NCBI GenBank assembly: GCA_965279195.1
Contig: CBDIHP010000034.1
Location: 1 to 64,000 of the forward strand
Length of the DNA: 64,000 nt
Direction: 5' to 3'
Source of the DNA: CBDIHP01 sp965279195
GTDB taxonomy: Bacteria; Planctomycetota; Planctomycetia; Isosphaerales; Isosphaeraceae
Shown: piece by piece, positions 58,000 to 64,000 of the stretch
Position numbering within the stretch: position 1 is the first letter of the stretch
Layout of the letters: the number at the start of each line of letters is the position of its first letter
Translations under genes and position numbers: made by a program
The notes under the pieces: model-generated
Databases searched by the model: none
Told to the model about the DNA's origin: nothing
Seen by the model: the letters and a program-made list of their open reading frames with translations, nothing else

Positions 58000-60516
58000 A
58001 TGCTTTCGAATCGAGCGAGATGGGGATTGGGGCTGGGAGGCGCGGCGATCCTGGCCGCGGCGGGGATGGCCGCGCTGGTGCCGCGCTGGATGGGCAAGCA
58101 GCCGGACGGCAGCTTCGTCGTCAGCACCGGGCAGCGGGTCGAGGCCGGCTCGCTGGCGTTCGAGGGGCGGCCGATCGACCTCGCCCTCCACCCCACCGGC
58201 GAGTTCTTCGCGGTGCTCAACAAGCGGAATGTCTTCCTCGCCAACGGCTCGCGGATCTTCGGCCGCACACGGTCCGTCCTCGGCAACGGCACCAACGCCG
58301 GCTACCACGGGCTCGCCTGGTCGCCCGACGGCAAGACCCTCCACGCCACCACCGACAAGGGCCACATCCAGACCTTTGCGTACGAAGGTCTGAACGAACC
58401 CCTGCGCGCCAAGGGCACGATCGACCTCCGCCCCAAGGACGACCCGCAGAACCCCGTCCCCGGCGGCATCGCCATCACCCGCGACGGCAAGTCGCTCTTC
58501 GTCGTCTCCGCGAATCGCGGAGAGGTGATCGAAGTCGACACATCCACGAACAAACGCGTGCGACGGTGGCCCGTCCAGAACATCCCGTATGAGCCGAAGC
58601 TCACCGACGACGAATCGACGATCATCGTGAGCAACTGGGGCGGCCGCCCGCCGAAGCCCGGCGAGCCGAAGGCCAAGAGCGAGGACATCGACATCCTCAC
58701 CGACGCCAAGGGGGCCAACGCCAGCGGCACCATCAGCATCATCGACCGCGCCACCGGCAAGACGACGCATGTCGAGGTGGGCATCCATCCATCGTCCTTG
58801 CTCGTGAGGGGCGACCGCGTGTTCGTCTCGAACGCGATGAGCGACTCGATCTCCGAGGTCGACTGGAAGGCCGGCAAGGTCGCCCGCACGATCCCGATCC
58901 TGTGGAGCAAGCTCCGCGTCCTCGGCTGCATGCCGAACGCGCTGGCGATCCAGGGCGACACGCTCTACGCGGCCGACGGCGGCGACAACGCCCTGGCCGA
59001 GATCGACCTGAAGACCGGCGAGGTCCTCGGCTTCCGGCCCGCCGGCTATTTCCCCGTGGCCGTGTCGCTCGCGCCCGACGGCAAGACGGCCTTCGTGCTC
59101 AACAGCAAGGGCAACGGCTCGGTCACCAAGACGTCGATCGGCCTGCCGGGCAACGCGCATGATTTCCAGGGGACCGTCACCGCCGTCGACCTGACGAAGC
59201 CCATCGCGCCCGAGACCGCGAAGGTGGCCGCCAACAACCGCTGGAACGCCAGCACCGCGCCCCCGCCGCTCAAGGTCTACAACGGTGCGATCAAGCATGT
59301 TCTTTATATCATCAAGGAAAATCGCACGTATGATGAGGTCTTCGGCGATATCGGCAAGGGCAACGGCGAGCCCAAGCTCTGCTCGCTCGGCGAGAAGGTG
59401 ATGCCCAACCACCGCAAGCTCGCCAGGGAGTTCACCCTGTTCGACAACGGCTACGTCAGCGGGACCAACAGCGCCGACGGCCACCAGTGGTCGACCCAGG
59501 CGATCGCCAACGACTATCTCGAACACTTCTACGTGGGTTACTCCCGCACCTACCCCTGCGAGGGCGAGGACCCCATGGCCCTCTCGAACGCCGGGGCCAT
59601 CTGGGACGCCGCGCTCGCGAAGAAGAAGACCCTACGCGTCTGGGGCGAGTTCTGCGACGAGACCCAGGCCGGGTTCTACCCCATGCCGAAGGACTGGTTC
59701 GAGCTGTGGGAGGACCGCCTGAAGGGCACCAAGAAGTTCAAGTTCAACGCCGAGACCACCGTCGCCAGCATCAAGCCCTACATCAACAAGGAGGTCCACT
59801 ACTGGCCGCTGCTCCAGAGCGACCAGTTCCGCGCCGATGTGTTCATCCGGGAGTATGAAGAATTCAGCAAGCAGGACAGGGTCCCCAACCTGATGGTGAT
59901 GAGCCTCCCCTGCGACCACGGCGAGGGCACCAACCCCAAATATCCCACCCCGCGCGCGATGATGGCCGACAACGACCTGGCCCTGGGCCGGGTGGTCGAG
60001 GCGGTCTCGAAGTCGCCGCAGTGGAAGGACACCTGCATCTTCGTGATCGAGGACGACGCCCAGGCCGGGCCCGACCACGTCGACGGGCACCGCACCGTGT
60101 TCATGGCGATCAGCCCCTACACGAAGCGAGGGTATCTCGATTCGAGCTTCTACACCACCACCAGCATGATCCGATCGATGGGCCTGATGCTCGGGCTCGA
60201 CCCCCTGAACAAGTTCGATGCCCTGGCCGATCCCATGATCGCCTGCTTCTCCGACACGCCCGACCTCGCCCCGTACAAGGCGGTGCCGAACAACGTCCCG
60301 CTCGACGAGCGGAACCCCTCGGGCAGGGCGATGACCGAGCAGGACGAGTACTGGCTCGAGAAGACGATGGAACTCGACTGGACCCACCTCGACGGCCCCG
60401 ACCCCTACTGGTTGAACCGCATCAATTGGTGGAGTATCTATAAAGGGTCGCGACCGTATCCCGCCCGCGAGGGCGAGCAGCCGGGCCAGCACGACCCGGA
60501 CGACGACGACGATTGA
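58000..60516 (+). CDS. YncE-like beta-propeller fused to a phosphoesterase domain
   Basis: An 838-residue exported protein. The N-terminus (MLSNRARWGLGLGGAAILAA) is a signal or anchor. Residues about 45-430 form a YVTN/YncE-type propeller with GYHGLAWSPDGKTLHATTDK, GGIAITRDGKSLFVVSANRG and FPVAVSLAPDGKTAFVLNSK. A phosphoesterase-family domain (phospholipase C / acid phosphatase type) follows: HVLYIIKENRTYDEVFGDIG, NGYVSGTNSADGHQWSTQAI, SLPCDHGEGTNP and FVIEDDAQAGPDHVDGHRTV. ENRTYD and the DD/DH motifs supply metal ligands in the family. The same fusion is common in planctomycetes and acidobacteria. Substrate unknown. Confidence 0.9.
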   Translation: MLSNRARWGLGLGGAAILAAAGMAALVPRWMGKQPDGSFVVSTGQRVEAGSLAFEGRPIDLALHPTGEFFAVLNKRNVFLANGSRIFGRTRSVLGNGTNAGYHGLAWSPDGKTLHATTDKGHIQTFAYEGLNEPLRAKGTIDLRPKDDPQNPVPGGIAITRDGKSLFVVSANRGEVIEVDTSTNKRVRRWPVQNIPYEPKLTDDESTIIVSNWGGRPPKPGEPKAKSEDIDILTDAKGANASGTISIIDRATGKTTHVEVGIHPSSLLVRGDRVFVSNAMSDSISEVDWKAGKVARTIPILWSKLRVLGCMPNALAIQGDTLYAADGGDNALAEIDLKTGEVLGFRPAGYFPVAVSLAPDGKTAFVLNSKGNGSVTKTSIGLPGNAHDFQGTVTAVDLTKPIAPETAKVAANNRWNASTAPPPLKVYNGAIKHVLYIIKENRTYDEVFGDIGKGNGEPKLCSLGEKVMPNHRKLAREFTLFDNGYVSGTNSADGHQWSTQAIANDYLEHFYVGYSRTYPCEGEDPMALSNAGAIWDAALAKKKTLRVWGEFCDETQAGFYPMPKDWFELWEDRLKGTKKFKFNAETTVASIKPYINKEVHYWPLLQSDQFRADVFIREYEEFSKQDRVPNLMVMSLPCDHGEGTNPKYPTPRAMMADNDLALGRVVEAVSKSPQWKDTCIFVIEDDAQAGPDHVDGHRTVFMAISPYTKRGYLDSSFYTTTSMIRSMGLMLGLDPLNKFDALADPMIACFSDTPDLAPYKAVPNNVPLDERNPSGRAMTEQDEYWLEKTMELDWTHLDGPDPYWLNRINWWSIYKGSRPYPAREGEQPGQHDPDDDDD

Positions 60517-60555
60517 ACGGATGAAAACCCGCGACCGGCCAGTTCGGAGGCAGCT

Positions 60556-61782
60556 TTGGGACTCTTCGACCGATTCTTCGGACCGCCGTCGCAGGAGCAG
60601 TTCGCCAGGGCGATGATGAAGGCCATCCGCGCGGCGGGGGAGACGACCGAGATGTCGTTCGACCCCGCCGAGTTCCGGATCCTCCGCACCCGCGACGGCG
60701 AAGCCGCCGGGGAGATCAACCTCGGGAACATGTATCGCACCTACGCCGAACTCCCGAAGAAATCCCGCGCGGATTACCTCAAGGTCTGCGTCCGGGGGGC
60801 CCTCGCGACGCACCGGGAACTCCCCGAGGATTTCGAGTCGGCCCGGCACGACCTGCGGCCGAGGCTGTTCGCGCGGTGCTCGGTCGAGGGGATTCGCCTC
60901 CGGGCCGAGAAGGAGAAGGGCGAGCCCGACGCCCTCGGCCTCGTCACCGAGCCGGTCGGCGAGCACATCCTCGCGGTGCTGGCGTTCGACTGGCCCGAGG
61001 CCGTGCAGACGATCAACGCCGGCCAGCTCGACACCTGGGGCGTGTCGGCGTATGAGGCGATCGAGGCGGCGAAGATGAACCTGGCGGAGGTCCCATTTGG
61101 CGTCGCCGAGATGGGCGAGAACCTCCGCGTCTTCATGACCGGCGACAGCTACGACGCCACCCGGATCCTCCTGATCGACCAAATCCGCAACCTCGAACTC
61201 CAGGGCCGCCCCGTCGCCCTGGCCCCGAACCGCGACATGCTGCTCGTGACCGGATCCGACGACGAGGTCGGCCTGGCCATGATGGTCGCGCTCGGTTCCG
61301 AGGCCCTGGAGAAGCAGTACCCCCTCTCGGGCATCCCCCTGATCCTCGACGACGACGCCTGGGCCGACTGGATGCCGCCCGAAGACCATCCGTGTTTCGC
61401 CGCGTTCCAGACGCTCCGGTCGAGCTTCCTGGGCCCGCGTTACGCCGAGCAGAAGGATCTGCTCGACGAGTTATACGCCGACGAACCCGATCCTCCGTTC
61501 GTCGCGAGCTTCTCCGGTGTGAAGAAGACCGACGACGACGTGGTGACCTACTGCGTCTGGGGCAAGGACGTCGACACCCTCCTGCCCGAGACCGAGAAGG
61601 TCGTCTTCTACTCCCAGACCGATGAGGGCGACGGCCAGCAGGACGCCCTGGCCACATGGGACCGCGTCCGCGAGGTCGTCGGCCACCTCATGGAGCCCAC
61701 CGACCACTACCCGCCCCGCCACCGCGTCCGCGACTACCCCGACGCCGACCAGCTCGCGGAACTTGGGAAAATTGACATGTGA
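60556..61782 (+). CDS. DUF1444-like (YtpQ-type) cytosolic protein
   Basis: A 408-residue protein from TTG 60556, with GGAGG 7 nt upstream, 39 bp after the phosphoesterase gene, so possibly cotranscribed. The N-terminal region FDRFFGPPSQEQFARAMMKA resembles DUF1444, and the middle motifs YEAIEAAKMNLAEVPFGVA, DATRILLIDQIRNLELQGRP with VALAPNRDMLLVTGSDDEVG agree with that family. The C-terminal part is acidic and beta-rich. Function unknown. Confidence 0.8.
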   Translation: MGLFDRFFGPPSQEQFARAMMKAIRAAGETTEMSFDPAEFRILRTRDGEAAGEINLGNMYRTYAELPKKSRADYLKVCVRGALATHRELPEDFESARHDLRPRLFARCSVEGIRLRAEKEKGEPDALGLVTEPVGEHILAVLAFDWPEAVQTINAGQLDTWGVSAYEAIEAAKMNLAEVPFGVAEMGENLRVFMTGDSYDATRILLIDQIRNLELQGRPVALAPNRDMLLVTGSDDEVGLAMMVALGSEALEKQYPLSGIPLILDDDAWADWMPPEDHPCFAAFQTLRSSFLGPRYAEQKDLLDELYADEPDPPFVASFSGVKKTDDDVVTYCVWGKDVDTLLPETEKVVFYSQTDEGDGQQDALATWDRVREVVGHLMEPTDHYPPRHRVRDYPDADQLAELGKIDM

Positions 61783-61805
61783 AGGTGTGAGCGGAAGCCT
61801 GAGTG

Positions 61806-61989
61806 GCGCTGGGCGCGGGTCTCCAGACCCCGACCTCGCCCTGAGAATCCCTACCACCGGGGGCGGGTCTCCAGGCCCGGAAATCCAATGCCCCGACTCG
61901 CGGGGGACTTCCCAACGGGTCGGGATACCCGATTCGCAGTGACGGCGCGGCGGAGGTCGGGGCGGGGTCTTGAGACCCGTGCCCGCCGC
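61806..61989. repeat. Intergenic inverted repeat, family A, copy 9 (right end decayed)
   Basis: The left arm GCGCTGGGCGCGGGTCTCC is intact; the right arm GGGCGGGGTCTTGAGACCCG followed by TGCCCGCCGC has drifted. It lies between the convergent DUF1444-like and Calx-beta genes. Confidence 0.85.
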
Positions 61990-62036
61990 CTCCGCCGCTG
62001 TGGCACTTCATCACAGGTTAAAGCCGTCGTCGCCGA

Positions 62037-64000
62037 TCAGGCCGTGGTGCCGATCCGGAACTCGCGGTTGCTGAGCTTCAGGCGGACGCCCTGGGTGCCG
62101 GTCAGGGTGCCGATGAAGACGCTGCCGTTGCCGGTCTTGTGCTTGCGGTCCACGTCGCCTTCGAGCCGGGTGCGGCCGCGGCGGGTGTTCAGCAGGCGGA
62201 CCTGCTTCGTGGTGCCGTCGAGGTTCAGCCGCAGCTCGGCGACGCCGCCGTTCTTGACCTTGAGCTCGACCTTGTCGCCGTCGGCGTCGAAGTACTGGAT
62301 CTTCGAGCCGATGGCCAGGCCCGCGAAGAAGTTGCCGGGGTTATTGCCCGTCCCCGCGCCGTTGAGCCGGTTGCCGGCCGAGTCGGCCACGCCGGTGGTG
62401 CCGCCGTTGACCGACAGGCCGAACTTCTGCCCGAGCTTGATCTTCGACCCCGGCACGATCGTCGCCGTCCTGCTCATCGCGTCATAGGTGATCGACTGGA
62501 TCGCCAGCGGCCGGTCGTCCGCGTTGCCCGGCCGGCCGTCGCGGCCCGCGTCGGTCAGGAGGAAGTTCGCGGTGGTGAGCGTGGAAACGTTGACGGCCTC
62601 GCTGAAGGTCACCAGGATCCGCGCCACGCGCTGGAGGCCGTTGGTCTTGAGCGACACATCGATGATCGTCGGGCTCGTGACGTCGACCGGCGGCGGGGTG
62701 GGGGTGGTGTTGTTGATGGTGACGGTGGTCGTCGCGCCGGCGGCCGGCACGCCGGTCCCGGGCGTCGCGTTCGACAGCATCAGCGTGAACGTCGAATTGC
62801 TGAGGCGGCCGGCGTTGTTCAGGATCGGCACCGCGATCGTCTTCGAGGTCTCGCCGTCGGCGAAGTTGAGGGTGCCGCTGGTCGCCGTGTAATCGGTCCC
62901 GGCGACGCCCGTGCCGTCGGCGGTGGCGTAATCCACGCTGGCCGCGCCGCCGGACCCGCCCGTGCGGGTCACCGTGATGATCACCTGGCCGGCGTTCTCA
63001 TTCACGGTCGCCGAGGTGACCCCGAACCCGAACTGGCCGGTCGGCGTGGTGTTGTTGATGGTGACGGTCGCGGTCGCCCCGGCGGCCGGCACGCTCGTGC
63101 CCGGGGTCGCGTTCGAGAGCATCAGCGTGAACGTCGTGTCGCTCGCGCCGGCGACGTTGTTGAGGATCGGCACATTGATGGTCTTGGACGTCTCGCCGTC
63201 GGCGAACGTCAGGGTGCCGCTGGTGGCGGTGTAGTCGGTGCCGGCGATGCCGGTGCCGTCGGCGGTGGCGAAGTCGACGGTCGCGGCGCCGCTCGACCCT
63301 CCGCTGCGGGTGACGGTGATGACCGCGTTGCCCGAGGTCTCATCCACGGCCACCGAGGTGACGCTGAACCCGAACTGGCCGGTCGGCGTGGTGTTGTTGA
63401 TGGTGACGGTGGTCGTCGCGCCGGCGGCCGGCACGCTGGCCCCGGCGGTCGCGTTCGAGAGCGTCAGGTTGAAGGCGGAGTCGCTCGCGCCGGCGACGTT
63501 GTTGAGGATCGGCACATTGATGGTCTTGGATGTCTCGCCGTCGGCGAAGACGAGCGTGCCGCCGGTGGCCGTGTAGTCGGTGCCGGCGATCCCCGTGCCG
63601 TCGGACGTGGCGAAGTCGACGCTGGCCTCTCCGCTCGACCCGCCCGTGCGGGTGACCGTGATGGCTGCGTTGCCCGTGCTCTCATCCACGGTCACCGAGG
63701 TGACGCTGAATTTGAACTGGCCGGTGGGGGCGACCGCCAGGCCGCGGATCACCAGGCCCGAGCCGATCGCGCCGACGGTCGTGGCCGCGCCCGTCGTCAG
63801 GTTGATCGCCGCCAGGCCCGAACCCGCGCCCGCCGTGGCGATGTAGGCGACGTTGCGGGCCGCCGCGATGTCGAACGCCGTCGGGGTGGCCGTCGAGGTC
63901 GCCACCGTGAAGAGCTGGCCCGTGTTCGGCGAGACGACGGTCGCGGCCCCTTGCAGCGAGCCCTGGGTCGTCAGGATCGTGCCATCGAAGGCGTAGAGCG
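62037..64000 (-). CDS. Calx-beta repeat protein, C-terminal part, runs past the window edge
   Basis: The visible 654 codons form the C-terminal part of a large extracellular protein; the frame is open at 64000 and the GTG at 63905 is internal. It begins with a DUF4394-like phrase (IATAGAGSGLAAINLTTGAA), then has three Calx-beta domains of 114 residues, each with DGTG(I/V)AGTDYTATSGTL-type and FADGETSKTI cores. An Ig/SwmB-like domain follows (DVTSPTIIDVSLKTNGLQRV), then a beta-rich tail ending FRIGTTA. Calx-beta domains bind calcium and mediate adhesion. The domains are also near-identical at DNA level with a 342-bp period. Confidence 0.9.
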   Translation of the reverse strand, partial: LYAFDGTILTTQGSLQGAATVVSPNTGQLFTVATSTATPTAFDIAAARNVAYIATAGAGSGLAAINLTTGAATTVGAIGSGLVIRGLAVAPTGQFKFSVTSVTVDESTGNAAITVTRTGGSSGEASVDFATSDGTGIAGTDYTATGGTLVFADGETSKTINVPILNNVAGASDSAFNLTLSNATAGASVPAAGATTTVTINNTTPTGQFGFSVTSVAVDETSGNAVITVTRSGGSSGAATVDFATADGTGIAGTDYTATSGTLTFADGETSKTINVPILNNVAGASDTTFTLMLSNATPGTSVPAAGATATVTINNTTPTGQFGFGVTSATVNENAGQVIITVTRTGGSGGAASVDYATADGTGVAGTDYTATSGTLNFADGETSKTIAVPILNNAGRLSNSTFTLMLSNATPGTGVPAAGATTTVTINNTTPTPPPVDVTSPTIIDVSLKTNGLQRVARILVTFSEAVNVSTLTTANFLLTDAGRDGRPGNADDRPLAIQSITYDAMSRTATIVPGSKIKLGQKFGLSVNGGTTGVADSAGNRLNGAGTGNNPGNFFAGLAIGSKIQYFDADGDKVELKVKNGGVAELRLNLDGTTKQVRLLNTRRGRTRLEGDVDRKHKTGNGSVFIGTLTGTQGVRLKLSNREFRIGTTA

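Noticed and set aside
62690..63720. Tandem DNA repeats as a non-coding array
   Set aside because: They are in frame and encode Calx-beta domains.

Overview
The window is GC-rich chromosomal DNA that looks planctomycetal, most likely from the Isosphaeraceae. This is inferred from gene content and style: a Ser/Thr kinase with a long uncharacterised C-terminus, secreted Gly/Met-rich proteins, a mucoidy-inhibitor-like protein, Tat-exported proteins of unknown function, Calx-beta proteins, and few operons. No rRNA, tRNA or CRISPR array was seen. Long antisense reading frames are common because of GC bias and were ignored.

Layout. 1-3.3 kb: the end of a phosphate transporter operon, pstS (cut by the window edge)-pstC-pstA-pstB, with apparent indels in pstS and pstA. 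3.4-3.65 kb: a minisatellite. 4-9.4 kb: a VOC protein, an XRE-cupin regulator plus GNAT pair, a NUDIX hydrolase and a Ser/Thr kinase. 9.7-17 kb: a MuiA-like protein with an inserted secretin/STN-like domain, a secreted protein, an LRR protein, a coiled-coil membrane protein and a second membrane protein. 17.5-21.6 kb: a large TPR-type membrane protein gene split by a 1,040-bp IS1595-family element with an exact 8-bp target duplication. 21.7-35.8 kb: rdgB, an LEA-like protein, secreted proteins, a YdcZ-type transporter, a Tat protein, hflX, an alpha/beta hydrolase, a DUF4142 protein, a membrane protein fused to a spermidine-synthase-like domain, queA, an Uma2 pseudogene and a GT4 glycosyltransferase.

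35.96-57.6 kb: one minus-strand block of about 22 tightly packed phage-type structural genes. In transcription order these are an HTH protein, large terminase, portal, small membrane protein, scaffold-like protein, major capsid protein, head-completion candidates, FN3 and LamG proteins, a beta-helix spike, tail-tube and tail-completion candidates, a large baseplate-like protein and small distal genes. I see no integrase, replication, repressor or lysis gene and no long tape measure, so it is a defective prophage, a domesticated particle or a gene-transfer-agent-like locus. Two copies of a 36-bp promoter-like motif with identical internal spacing sit in front of the HTH gene and the capsid region.

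57.6-64 kb: a YncE-like propeller fused to a phosphoesterase, a DUF1444-like protein, and a Calx-beta protein that runs off the window.

Two families of intergenic inverted repeats run through the window. Family A has nine copies of mostly 160-185 bp built around GGTCTCCAGACC-type palindromes, three of them inside the phage block. Family B is a smaller inverted repeat starting TTTGGAGTGCGG. Neither is coding. They are the most distinctive non-genic structure here, together with the phage-like block.
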